A program made the position numbers and the translations under genes. 64,000 bases of DNA from Anaerolineae bacterium. GTDB lineage: Bacteria; Chloroflexota; Anaerolineae; Promineifilales; Promineifilaceae. A model generated the notes under the pieces. It saw nothing but the letters and a program-made list of their open reading frames with translations, did no database searches and was not told the origin of the DNA. The DNA is taken from positions 61,677 to 125,676 of the forward strand of contig JADLAX010000061.1 in NCBI GenBank assembly GCA_020848035.1. The letters are read 5' to 3'. The first letter of the stretch is position 1; every line of letters starts with the position of its first letter. Below are positions 1-7,969 of the stretch, piece by piece.

Positions 1-2706
1 TTTGGCCTCAGCTACTTTTTAGGCGACTACAACATCACCGGCAGCGGCCTGGGCGTGCTCACCCTGCTGCTGGCCAACCTGCTGGTCATCGGTCTACACG
101 AGGTAGCCCACGGCCTGATGACCAAACACGTGGGGCGCGAACTGGATCGCGGTGGCTTTTTGATTTACTGGGGTTTCCCCGCCTTTTTTGTGGATACCCG
201 CGACACCTGGCTGTCGCCCCGGTTGGATCGCATCAAGGTGTCCTGGGCCGGGCCGTATTCCGGGCTGATGCTGGGTGGATTGGTGGGGGTGGTGCTAACG
301 GCCGTATCCGCCTTCTCGCCCCCTGAATTCCAACAAACCCTCCTGGCCACCTTTATCTTCCAGATTGGCTTTTTGGCTTACCTTAGCGTGGTGGTCAACC
401 TCAATCCGCTGCTGGAGCTGGACGGCTACTTCATGCTCATGGATTGGCTGGAGATGCCCGGCCTGCGCGACCGCGCCTTCGACTTTTTGCGCCACGAGCT
501 GTGGCCACGCCTGCGTGAAGCGGGCACACCGACCAAATTTTGGCGCTCCCTCAACCGCGCCGAGCGCATCTTTACCCTCTTTGGCGCGATGGCCCTCGTT
601 TACTCCATCTTTGCCCTCTGGCTGGCGCTTACCTTCTGGCAGGGGTACGTCAGCGAATTTTTCCTGAACCTGTGGCACAGCGATGCGTGGTGGGGCCGGT
701 TGGTGGTGGGGCTGCTGACGGCCGTTCTCCTTCTGCCCGCCCTCTACTACCTGGGGCTGTACGGCTGGAGCCAAATCCGGGCCGGGCTAGAATGGCTGGC
801 CCGCCGCCAGCTGCTCTCCCGCACCGACGTCCTGGCCCTGCTGGTTGGGGTGCCCATCCTGCTCGGTTCACCACTGGTCTACTTTTTCCTCAACCGCCTC
901 AATGCCGTGCAAACCAGCCTGTGGCAGGGCATTTTTGTCTGGCTGCTGCACCTGGGCACGGGGGCGGCGCTGGTGGGCGTGGCGCGGCAGCTGCCGGGGT
1001 CACGTTTTCAGTGGGCGCTGTGGGCCTTAACGGCCGTTCCCCTCACCCTCGCCCTGGCCTGGATCAGCCCCAACAGCCTGGGCCGCGACCTGGCGCTCAT
1101 CGCCACAGCGATCGCCATTTTGGCTGCGGGCGTCGTGGCCTGGTTCACCATCAACCCTGGCTTCCTGGCCGGGGGCGACCGATTGCTAATGGCCTTCTTT
1201 ATTTTGCTGGGCATCGGCACGTACACCGGGATGAGCTACTTTTTGGGCAGCGAGGTGTTGGCGACAGACGGCCGTTGGTTGGCAACGGCCGTCATTTGTC
1301 TGGGTACCGGTTTGGGCCTGGCGCTAATGGCCCCGCTCCTGCTCAACTTTGCCCGCTCTCGCTTTGCCATCCCCTGGGGGCTATTTGCCCTCGCCATTCT
1401 GATAACGCCCTGGCTGCAAATTTACCCGCAGCTGGACTTCACCGTCATCACCCTCTGGCTGTATGCCGCCGTGCTGTACCTGCTGCTGGGCACCCTGGCC
1501 CAATTTACCCGCTCGGAAACGGCCGAAAGTGAAACCGGCATCTTCAGCGAGCGGCAGCGGCTGATCAACAGCTTCAACCAGTTCATGCACGCCCTCTTCA
1601 CCAGCTACGAAACGATCTTCGGCCAGCGCCGCCTGGCCCTGATCCAGAGCCAGATGGCCGCCCTGGGCGCGCTCGATGCCGACTCGACCATCCTGGAGCT
1701 GGGGCAGCACGCTCAAAAAGCGCTGCTGCTGGCCGTGGATCGGCTGGACGACCTGGCCGGGACGCCCTTCACTCGCAAAGCAGGCCAGGCCGCCTACGAC
1801 AGCCTGGACTGGCTCGATGCCGAAACGCTGGCCCGGCACGTCCTGGGCAAAACCGAGTGGGGCGCGCAGCTGGCCCAGGGTTTCATCCGCACCCGCGACA
1901 AGCGCATTGACCTTATTCGCCAGGCGGACCTGTTTGCCGGATTCGACCAGGAAGGTGTGGAAGCGCTGCTGCACGTGATGCGCCGCTGGCGCACCCGGCC
2001 GCACCAGATTTTGGCCCACGGGGGACGGGATGCGCTTTATTTTTACCTCATCGAAGCGGGGGAAGTGGGTGTGTACCATAACGGCGAGCAGCGGGCGGTT
2101 TTGGCGGCGGGCGGCTATTTTGGTACGGCCGCTTTAGCCGGAACCGGCGTCTACCAATTCACCTACCGCGCCCTCACGCCGCTCACCACCCTGGTGATCC
2201 ACCGCGACCAGTTTGATCCGCTGCTGCGCGCCGACACCACGCTGGCCCAGCAGGTGAGCTCCGGCGCGGAGGAACGCAGCCTGCTGCGGCAGATGCCCCT
2301 GTTCAACAGCCTCAGCCCGCAGGAGCTGGCCTCGGTCGATGCCCGGCTCCAGCCGCGCCGCGTGGCGGCTGGCGAACAGTTTGTGCAGCAGGGCCAGCCG
2401 CGCAGCCACCTGTTCATCATTGCCGAGGGGGAAGTGGAAGTATTTGTCACCGAAGACGGCGTTGAGCGAGTCATTGGCCGGTTGGGGCCGGGCGAACATT
2501 TTGGCGAATACGCCCTCTTTGCCGACACGCCGTACCATGCCAGCGTCCGTGCCGTGGTGGACGGCCGTCTCCTGCTGCTAGACGAAGCCAAGTTCGATGA
2601 ACTGGTAGCCACCTGCGAGCGCATGACCCATTACGTGGAGCAAATTGGCAGCGGCCGTCTCATCGCCACCCGCCGCCGCGCCACCCCCGCCGCCCTCATT
2701 TCGTAG
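1..2706 (+). CDS. M50-family membrane zinc metalloprotease with two C-terminal cyclic-nucleotide-binding domains (5' partial)
   Basis: The frame is open from base 1, so the gene starts outside the window. A multi-pass membrane protein carries the HEVAHG zinc motif (HExxH) near the visible N-terminus and the second-ligand segment NLNPLLELDGYFMLMDWLE, the pattern of M50 site-2-type proteases annotated as putative peptide zinc metalloproteases. About ten further hydrophobic segments follow. The last 260 or so residues hold two cNMP-binding-like beta-rolls; the second is well formed (GEVEVFVTEDGVERVIGRLG then GEHFGEYALF). By family, the membrane domain would cut a transmembrane substrate, and ligand binding to the cytoplasmic domains would gate it; the gating is inference. 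The substrate is unknown and no partner gene lies downstream. Confidence 0.9.
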   Translation, partial: FGLSYFLGDYNITGSGLGVLTLLLANLLVIGLHEVAHGLMTKHVGRELDRGGFLIYWGFPAFFVDTRDTWLSPRLDRIKVSWAGPYSGLMLGGLVGVVLTAVSAFSPPEFQQTLLATFIFQIGFLAYLSVVVNLNPLLELDGYFMLMDWLEMPGLRDRAFDFLRHELWPRLREAGTPTKFWRSLNRAERIFTLFGAMALVYSIFALWLALTFWQGYVSEFFLNLWHSDAWWGRLVVGLLTAVLLLPALYYLGLYGWSQIRAGLEWLARRQLLSRTDVLALLVGVPILLGSPLVYFFLNRLNAVQTSLWQGIFVWLLHLGTGAALVGVARQLPGSRFQWALWALTAVPLTLALAWISPNSLGRDLALIATAIAILAAGVVAWFTINPGFLAGGDRLLMAFFILLGIGTYTGMSYFLGSEVLATDGRWLATAVICLGTGLGLALMAPLLLNFARSRFAIPWGLFALAILITPWLQIYPQLDFTVITLWLYAAVLYLLLGTLAQFTRSETAESETGIFSERQRLINSFNQFMHALFTSYETIFGQRRLALIQSQMAALGALDADSTILELGQHAQKALLLAVDRLDDLAGTPFTRKAGQAAYDSLDWLDAETLARHVLGKTEWGAQLAQGFIRTRDKRIDLIRQADLFAGFDQEGVEALLHVMRRWRTRPHQILAHGGRDALYFYLIEAGEVGVYHNGEQRAVLAAGGYFGTAALAGTGVYQFTYRALTPLTTLVIHRDQFDPLLRADTTLAQQVSSGAEERSLLRQMPLFNSLSPQELASVDARLQPRRVAAGEQFVQQGQPRSHLFIIAEGEVEVFVTEDGVERVIGRLGPGEHFGEYALFADTPYHASVRAVVDGRLLLLDEAKFDELVATCERMTHYVEQIGSGRLIATRRRATPAALIS

Positions 2707-2713
2707 GTTTATC

Positions 2714-3307
2714 GTGAAACACAATTCTACAACTACGAAAAAACGTGTTTTGGGGAAACAAACTTTGTTGCTTCTAATACTGTTTGGCACTTTGGCTGCA
2801 ATCAGTTTAGGAGTCGTGCGGTATTGGCGAAATTTTGATCAGTGGCAGACTTTTAGCAGCAATGGCAAATATTACACCCAAGTACATCCTGATTTCAGAT
2901 TGGAGTATCCATCCACTTGGCACGATGAAGTTTATCAGGGCGATTTCCGCGGCACCGACGATATTTGGGCAGACTTTGGCGATTTCAGTGCTAGTCTTAG
3001 ACTATATTGGCGGCCATTAGAAAATCCCACAATAAATGAATTTAGCCTATGGGGTAAGGAAATCATCGAGATTTATGAAGGAAATAATGTATCTCCGTTG
3101 CAAAACGTGCTAGTTGGGGTAGAAGATTATCCTTCCTTTATTCAAACCTTTCAGGGGTATGCAAATCGCACTTACATTATTGTCTATATTTTGAATGATG
3201 AAGGCGGGTATCTGCTCCTCTTGCATGCCAAACGATACAATGAGGAAACCGAAAACACGTTCCGACAAATTTTGGCCTCTTTTCAGATTTTGGAAACACA
3301 AAAGTAG
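2714..3307 (+). CDS. AT-rich single-pass membrane protein, PsbP/DcrB-like
   Basis: The chosen start is GTG 2714 (MKHNSTTTKKRVLG), because the upstream reading runs inside the preceding gene. The 197-residue product has a basic N-terminus, one hydrophobic segment (about residues 18-40) and a soluble domain with LEYPSTW near its start, reminiscent of PsbP/DcrB-like lipoprotein domains. This is a weak family call. Base composition is strikingly AT-rich next to its neighbours and the gene has no copy of the ACGGCCGT motif that litters them, which suggests recent acquisition. It lies only 7 bp behind the protease gene. Confidence 0.75.
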   Translation: MKHNSTTTKKRVLGKQTLLLLILFGTLAAISLGVVRYWRNFDQWQTFSSNGKYYTQVHPDFRLEYPSTWHDEVYQGDFRGTDDIWADFGDFSASLRLYWRPLENPTINEFSLWGKEIIEIYEGNNVSPLQNVLVGVEDYPSFIQTFQGYANRTYIIVYILNDEGGYLLLLHAKRYNEETENTFRQILASFQILETQK

Positions 3308-3323
3308 GTGATTCAAATACCCT

Positions 3324-3710
3324 TTACTCGTCGTCACAATTTTCCTTAAACCAAGCAGCCATTGATTCCAAAGACGGCCGTTCCCCCACCACCATCATCG
3401 TAAACCGCTCCATTTCTGCATTAGTTGTTTCCAATCTGGTGCCATTTAGCTGCAAAAACATCGCAGCGGCCGTAATCGCCGTACGTTTGTTGCCATCAAC
3501 AAATGGATGGTTTTGGCTGAGAGATTCCATGAGAGCGGCCGTTTTCAAAAACAGATCCGGGTACAAATCGGCTCCATCAAATGTTGCTTGCGGCCGGGCC
3601 ACGGCCGATTCCAGCAGGCCCAAATCAAGAATGCCGTGCTCACCCCCCGTCGTGGCGATCAGCCGGGCATGGATAAAAAGAACTTGCTGTGGCGTGAGGT
3701 AGCGCGTCAT
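3324..3710 (-). CDS. doc: Doc-type Fic toxin (death-on-curing family)
   Basis: A 128-residue Doc/Fic-fold protein with the catalytic motif HPFVDGNKRTA, matching the HxFx(D/N)GNKR signature of Doc. Length fits standalone Doc toxins. Doc phosphorylates elongation factor EF-Tu in the studied P1 system; whether this one does is inferred from the motif. Its ATG overlaps the last base of the upstream antitoxin's stop (ATGA), so the two are translationally coupled. The antitoxin partner is an AbrB/MazE-type protein and not a Phd protein, a recurrent shuffled pairing. Confidence 0.93.
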   Translation of the reverse strand: MTRYLTPQQVLFIHARLIATTGGEHGILDLGLLESAVARPQATFDGADLYPDLFLKTAALMESLSQNHPFVDGNKRTAITAAAMFLQLNGTRLETTNAEMERFTMMVVGERPSLESMAAWFKENCDDE

Positions 3711-3946
3711 TTGGCCAAAGCTTCAAGCGCCGGTCGGTATTGTTCGATGAACTCATCCAGTTGTTTGGCAAAGGCGGGGTCAATGTCTGCGAGTACCGGG
3801 CGATTGGGCTCGATGATCAGCCGTCCCTCTTCCGCTTCAAGCGTCACAGAAACCTCGCTGCCTTCTTGCAACCCCAGCTGCTCGATTGAATCTTTGGGTA
3901 AAGAAATAACCAAACTGTTGCCTGTTTTGAAGATTTTGCGAACCAT
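3707..3946 (-). CDS. AbrB/SpoVT/MazE-type antitoxin
   Basis: A 79-residue swapped-hairpin DNA-binding protein: MVRKIFKTGNSLVISLPKD is a typical SpoVT-AbrB beginning, and the C-terminal half (ending EFIEQYRPALEALAK) would wrap the toxin. A longer reading from 3979 exists, but AGGAG with a 7-nt spacer points to the ATG at 3946. It is the first gene of the operon with doc and overlaps it by 4 bp. Autoregulation is likely because a perfect palindrome sits just upstream (3972-3986). Confidence 0.9.
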   Translation of the reverse strand: MVRKIFKTGNSLVISLPKDSIEQLGLQEGSEVSVTLEAEEGRLIIEPNRPVLADIDPAFAKQLDEFIEQYRPALEALAK

Positions 3947-3971
3947 AATCATTCTCCTGTACTTACACTGT

Positions 3972-3986
3972 CTATACAAAGTATAG
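3972..3986. promoter_or_regulatory. Palindromic operator candidate for the toxin-antitoxin operon
   Basis: CTATAC-AAA-GTATAG is a perfect 6-bp inverted repeat 25 bp upstream of the antitoxin start. AbrB-type antitoxins bind such dyads over their own promoters; the binding itself is inferred. Confidence 0.55.
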
Positions 3987-4028
3987 AAGAGACTCTATTA
4001 CACGGCAACTCTTTTTTTGATGAGGCGT

Positions 4029-4367
4029 TTAACACGGCCGTATCACCCTTTTAGCCTTAGCCATCATTTGCACCGTGTCCGCCATACTGCCCACTTCGCC
4101 AATTTGCAGCATCTCCTGCCGCTGGAAATGCTCCAGGCAAGTGCCGCAGGTGGCAATGCGCGCCCCGCGTGCTTCCAGCTTGCGCAGGCTTTCCAGCGCC
4201 GGGCCGTCGGCCGTGGTGGTAAGAAAGACACCGCTGTTGACGCAGCCTATCACGTCCACCCGCACCTCCGAATCCGCTAGCTGCGCCAAAAACGCCAGCA
4301 GCAGCTTGCGCCCCAGTTGGGCGTCGCCCTCACCCATCTTGTCTGAATTGAGATATAAAAAGTTCAT
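4029..4367 (-). CDS. YedF-like DsrE-superfamily protein (lone C-terminal domain)
   Basis: A 112-residue protein beginning MNFLYLNSDKMGEGD, with IGCVNSGVFLTT in the middle and the ATCGTCLEHF cysteine motif. This resembles the C-terminal DsrE-like half of the YedF selenium-metabolism-linked family. The usual N-terminal TusA-like sulfurtransferase domain is absent. The ATG at 4367 is preferred over the GTG one codon upstream because AAAGGAG lies 8 nt ahead. No selenium genes (selA, selB, selD) are in the window, so a role in selenium is not supported here. A role in sulfur relay is possible. Confidence 0.8.
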   Translation of the reverse strand: MNFLYLNSDKMGEGDAQLGRKLLLAFLAQLADSEVRVDVIGCVNSGVFLTTTADGPALESLRKLEARGARIATCGTCLEHFQRQEMLQIGEVGSMADTVQMMAKAKRVIRPC

Positions 4368-4429
4368 CACATCGGCTCCTTTATGACCAAAAGGCTCTTT
4401 GGGAATTCAGGGGGTTTACAGCCCGTGAT

Positions 4430-4473
4430 GCGTGAAACGTGAAACGTGACCAGAGAGCCATCACGTTTCACGC
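4430..4473. repeat. Palindrome with GTGAAACGTGAAACGTG arm
   Basis: Tandem CGTGAAACGTGAAACGTG faces TCACGTTTCACGCC across a short loop. The same element recurs at 21290-21350. It lies in the gene-free stretch 4368-4774, which otherwise holds only another palindrome. Confidence 0.85.
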
Positions 4474-4589
4474 CAGACCCCACGAAATCCTGAAGACCCT
4501 GACCAAAATAGAATTGGTGGAATTTTAGCAGGTTTACGGCCGTATTCTCCCCCACTTTCAACTTCTCACTTTTTACTGGCCTTTCTCAT

Positions 4590-4687
4590 GGGCGAGGCAA
4601 GTGGAAAAAGCTTGTTTCAAGTGCCCACGATGTCCTCCACCTGCCTCGCCCCTACTTTTCACTTGCAACTTTTCACTTTTCACTTCC
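4590..4687. repeat. GGGCGAGGCA/TGCCTCGCCC palindrome plus ACTTTTCACTT repeats
   Basis: Arms GGGCGAGGCAAGTGG (4590-4604) and CCACCTGCCTCGCCCCTAC (4637-4655) pair with one mismatch; the CCCCTAC end matches the GTAGGGGC element family. Directly after come tandem copies of ACTTTTCACTT to 4687, a unit also seen at 59347-59415. Confidence 0.85.
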
Positions 4688-4774
4688 CACCCCACCTTGC
4701 CATCCCCCCCGCTTACCCGTAAAATCCCCAGGCAATAAATTGCCATACACAATAATCGTTTTAAGGAAGAATCC

Positions 4775-5008
4775 ATGGACGCAGACGTAACCAAACGCGC
4801 CGAACAAAAAAAGGCGCTGGAAAAGATTAAAAATGGCCTGGCCACCAAAGTACGCATCATGGTCAACCGGGACTGCTGCCCCGCCTGCCGCGCCGCCGAA
4901 GGTGCTTACGAATTCGACCAAGCCCCCGAACTGCCGCTGGAAGGCTGCTCCCACCCCGACGGCTGCCGCTGCTTCTATGCCCCCGTTCTGGACATGTTCG
5001 GCCCGTAA
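4775..5008 (+). CDS. Small Cys-rich protein, possible zinc-binding
   Basis: A 77-residue protein with AAGGAAG 6 nt before the ATG. It has a charged, probably helical N-terminus (MDADVTKRAEQKKALEKIKNG) and a C-terminal cysteine cluster, CCPACRAAEG, then GCSHPDGCRCFY. The spacing (CxxC, about 25 residues, then CxHxxxCxC) looks like the C-terminal segment of Mu gpF-like phage head-morphogenesis proteins, here without the rest. It is unclear whether this is a phage relic or a domesticated zinc-binding module. The name is therefore left open. Confidence 0.7.
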   Translation: MDADVTKRAEQKKALEKIKNGLATKVRIMVNRDCCPACRAAEGAYEFDQAPELPLEGCSHPDGCRCFYAPVLDMFGP

Positions 5009-5018
5009 AGAATAGCCT

Positions 5019-5073
5019 CAAAGATTTCGCAGATTTACCAGATTTAATCCTTTTAATCTGCGAAATCTTTGAT
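5019..5073. repeat. CAAAGATTTCGCAGATT palindrome
   Basis: CAAAGATTTCGCAGATTaccagATTTAATCCttttAATCTGCGAAATCTTTG is a near-perfect inverted repeat between two genes. A degenerate sister copy lies at 19398-19462. Confidence 0.85.
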
Positions 5074-5096
5074 TTTTATCCTGCTTGTTCCACGCA

Positions 5097-5480
5097 ATGA
5101 CTCCACACTTAAAACTTTGCCTGACTCTCTGCCTGCTTTTCCTGGCTGCCTGCGGTGGTGGGGCAGAGGCTGCCCCGCCCCCACCGACCCTTAGCCCACA
5201 GGCGCTGGTGGGTAAACAAGTGTTCACCCGCGACTGCGGCGCCTGCCACAGCACCTCCCCCGACACGATCATCGTTGGCCCCTCATTGGCAGGTGTGGCC
5301 AATCGCGCCGCTACCCGTGTACCAGACCAGGACGCCTACACCTACCTGCTCACCTCCATCATGCAGCCCGACGCCTACCTGGTCGAAGGCTACGAGAACC
5401 TCATGCCCAACAACCTTAGCAAACAGCTCACCGGCGAAGAGCTGGATGCGGTTATCGCCTACCTGCAAACACTTCAGTAG
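5097..5480 (+). CDS. Mono-heme c-type cytochrome lipoprotein
   Basis: A 127-residue exported lipoprotein with signal peptide and lipobox LAAC (residues 17-20), a short Pro-rich spacer, then one c-type heme site CGACH and a likely distal methionine in NLMPNNLS. This is the class I cytochrome c fold. ATG 5097 was chosen; a TTG at 5085 is in frame, and neither has a clear Shine-Dalgarno. It should sit on the outer face of the membrane and pass electrons. The next gene is a di-heme peroxidase and may be its redox partner. Confidence 0.88.
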   Translation: MTPHLKLCLTLCLLFLAACGGGAEAAPPPPTLSPQALVGKQVFTRDCGACHSTSPDTIIVGPSLAGVANRAATRVPDQDAYTYLLTSIMQPDAYLVEGYENLMPNNLSKQLTGEELDAVIAYLQTLQ

Positions 5481-5581
5481 TGGCAAGTGGCAGGTTGCAA
5501 GTGGCAGGTTCCCTGTCACCCCTTCACCCCTTCACCCCTTCACCCCTCCACCCCTTCACCCCTCCACCCCTTCACCCCTTC
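5481..5581. repeat. Tandem GGCAAGTGGCAGGTT and CACCCCTT repeats
   Basis: Two copies of a GTGGCAGGTT unit are followed by about 60 bp of near-tandem CACCCCTTCACCCCT. The tract lies between the cytochrome gene and the next start. It reads through in frame with the peroxidase gene but is not considered coding. Confidence 0.8.
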
Positions 5582-5666
5582 AATCCCTGGTTGCACACCC
5601 CCGGTTGCTGGTACAATTCGCCCTCAACTAGCAACCCCTATCAACTTGCGTGAAGAGGAGAACCCC

Positions 5667-7904
5667 ATGTCCACTGTTCTAAAATGGATCGCTCGTATTT
5701 TTGGCGTCCTGATCGGCCTGGTGCTGCTCATTTTTGTCATCGCGGCCGTCATGCCCGCCCAGGCTGACCCCGACGTTGGCGAAAGCCACGGCGCCGGAGC
5801 CAGCAGCGTGCAGCCGTCGTACACCGGCTTGCAGCGTGAATTCCCGGCGCTGAACGAAACGGCCGTAAACCCCACCACCCCCGAAAAAGCCGAACTGGGT
5901 CAGCTGCTCTTCTTCGACCCCATCCTCTCGCAAAACAACGACACCGCCTGCGCCACCTGCCACCAGCCCGATTTGGGCTTTAGCGACGGCCGTATCCATG
6001 CTGTCGGTCCCACCGGTGTCGAGCAGACGCGTAACACCCCCGGTTTATGGAATGTTGGTTATGCGCAGAATCTGTTTTGGGACGGCCGTCTCGATACCCT
6101 CGAAGCCCAGTCCAACGTTCCCCTCACTCACCCGGATGAGATGGGCGTGACCGACACCGCCGCCCTGGTGGCCGAAATCACCGCCATTGGCGAATACAAC
6201 ACGCTGTTTAACGCCGCCTTCGACGACGGCGTGACCCTGGAAAACATCGAACGGGCCCTGGCCGCTTTCCAGCGCACCTTAATTACCAACAACAGCCCGT
6301 TTGACCAGTACGCCGCAGGCAACGTCGATGCCCTCACCCCCAGCCAGCGGCGCGGCCTGGCGCTGTTCCGCTCCGGCGCAACACGCTGCTTTGAGTGCCA
6401 CACCGCGCCCACCTTCGCCACCGACACCTTCCGCGTGGTTGGTGTGCCCAGCGACGATCCGGGCCGGGCGGGCGTGGTGGACGACGGCGTTACCGGCGCG
6501 TTTAAGGTGCCGACGCTGCGCAACATCGCCCTGACCGCGCCCTACATGCACAACGGCTCGCTGGAAACGCTGGAAGCGGTGGTCGATTTTTACGCCGATG
6601 GCGGCGGGCGCATCCACGGCCAGGAAAATGTGGACGTTTTTGTGCAGGGGTTTGAGCTGACCGACCAGGAGCGGCTCGATCTGGTCGCTTTCCTCTACGC
6701 CTTGACCGATGAGAGCAGTTTACCGGCGGTGCCTACGGCCGTTCCCTCCGGCCTGCCCGTGATTGCCCCCACTGAAAATCCGGCCCGCGCCGAAGTGGCT
6801 GCGCACAACGTCGGCGGCGACAGCGGCATTGATTTAAGCGACCGCGAACCGATGACGATTGTGGTGCAGGCCGGGGAGAGTGTGCAAACGGCCGTCGATC
6901 GCGCCCGCCCCGGTGACACTATCGAAGTGCCCTACGGCGTTTATCACGAACGTGTGGTCATCGACATCAACGACATCACCCTGCGCGGCATCCCCAACGA
7001 GGCGGGTGAATGGCCCATCTTCGACGGCGAAGGTGTGCTCACCGAAGGGGTCATCGCCTCCGGCAACAACTTCACCGTGGGCAACCTGCACGTGCGCAAC
7101 TACACGGACAACGGCGTGCTGGTTGAAGGCGTGACCGGCGCGCATTTCCACGACATCTTTGCCGAAAACGTGGGCACCTACGGCGTCTACCCCGTGCGCA
7201 GCACCAACGTGCTGATTGAACGCGTCGAGGTCACCGGGGTGGACGATGCGGGCGTGTACGCCGGGCAGTGTGAAAACGTCATCGTGCGCGACAGCATCGT
7301 CTACGGCAACGTGCTGGGCATCGAGCTAGAAAATACGATTGGCGGCGAAATCTACAACAACCACACCTACGACAACACCGTTGGCATTTTTGTCGTGCTG
7401 CTGCCCCAGCTCACCTCTAAAATCTCGGCCAACACGCTCGTCTACGAAAACATCGTCGAGGACAACAACCACGAAAACTTTGCTCCACCCGGAGCCATCG
7501 CCGGGATTGCCCCCTCGGGCGTGGGCATCCTGCTGCTGGCCACCGACAATGCCGAGGTGTACCACAACGAAATTCGCAACAACAAAACCACCGGCGTGGC
7601 CGTCTTCAGCCTCACCAGCACTGGCGCGTTCGACATCAACGAGATAGACATCGGGCCGCTGCCGGAAGGCAACTGGGTGCACAGCAACACCTACGAAAAC
7701 AACGGCTACGACGCTGATCCCTTTGTCCGCGATTTGGGCATCCCCACGGCCGATATTCTTTGGGACGGCACGGGCATGGACAACCGCTTCAACGAGGAAA
7801 GCGCGTCTTACTTCCCGCCGCTGGTGCCGGGTGATGGCTGGCCCGGCTTTGTCCGGCGCGGCTACACCAACATTCTCGGCTTTTTAGTCGATCAGCTCCT
7901 GTAA
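5667..7904 (+). CDS. Di-heme cytochrome c peroxidase (MauG/CCP family) fused to a NosD-like beta-helix
   Basis: The start at ATG 5667 is set by GAAGAGGAG 6 nt upstream. The 745-residue product has an N-terminal membrane anchor (about residues 8-30), then the CCP/MauG core with two heme sites: CATCH at about 95-99 and CFECH at about 241-245, plus YMHNGS, the conserved region after the second heme. After a Pro-rich linker (about 360-400) the last 340 residues read as right-handed parallel beta-helix rungs (HFHDIFAENVGTYGVY, VLIERVEVTGVDDAGVYAG). That is the NosD/CASH type of fold. The peroxidase half should reduce peroxide or oxidise a partner outside the membrane. The beta-helix may bind a polysaccharide or metal. 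The fusion is unusual. Confidence 0.93.
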   Translation: MSTVLKWIARIFGVLIGLVLLIFVIAAVMPAQADPDVGESHGAGASSVQPSYTGLQREFPALNETAVNPTTPEKAELGQLLFFDPILSQNNDTACATCHQPDLGFSDGRIHAVGPTGVEQTRNTPGLWNVGYAQNLFWDGRLDTLEAQSNVPLTHPDEMGVTDTAALVAEITAIGEYNTLFNAAFDDGVTLENIERALAAFQRTLITNNSPFDQYAAGNVDALTPSQRRGLALFRSGATRCFECHTAPTFATDTFRVVGVPSDDPGRAGVVDDGVTGAFKVPTLRNIALTAPYMHNGSLETLEAVVDFYADGGGRIHGQENVDVFVQGFELTDQERLDLVAFLYALTDESSLPAVPTAVPSGLPVIAPTENPARAEVAAHNVGGDSGIDLSDREPMTIVVQAGESVQTAVDRARPGDTIEVPYGVYHERVVIDINDITLRGIPNEAGEWPIFDGEGVLTEGVIASGNNFTVGNLHVRNYTDNGVLVEGVTGAHFHDIFAENVGTYGVYPVRSTNVLIERVEVTGVDDAGVYAGQCENVIVRDSIVYGNVLGIELENTIGGEIYNNHTYDNTVGIFVVLLPQLTSKISANTLVYENIVEDNNHENFAPPGAIAGIAPSGVGILLLATDNAEVYHNEIRNNKTTGVAVFSLTSTGAFDINEIDIGPLPEGNWVHSNTYENNGYDADPFVRDLGIPTADILWDGTGMDNRFNEESASYFPPLVPGDGWPGFVRRGYTNILGFLVDQLL

Positions 7905-7908
7905 GCCC

Positions 7909-7961
7909 GTAGCCGTGGTTTCTTACCGCGCGGATTTTGCGCGGTAAGAAACCGCGGCTAC
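7909..7961. repeat. GTAGCCGCGG-type palindrome
   Basis: Arms GTAGCCGTGGTTTCTTACCG and CGGTAAGAAACCGCGGCTAC pair across a short loop with one G-U. It lies between convergent genes and could act as a bidirectional terminator. A related element is at 15906-15959. Confidence 0.85.
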
Positions 7962-7969
7962 ATGGGGGA

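Noticed and set aside
4029..4367. Selenium-related operon around the YedF-like gene
   Set aside because: No selA, selB, selC or selD and no in-frame TGA-Sec candidate in the window.
5487..5666. Upstream in-frame extension of the peroxidase
   Set aside because: It translates the CACCCCTT tandem repeat into HPFTPSPL-like low-complexity sequence; GAAGAGGAG marks ATG 5667.
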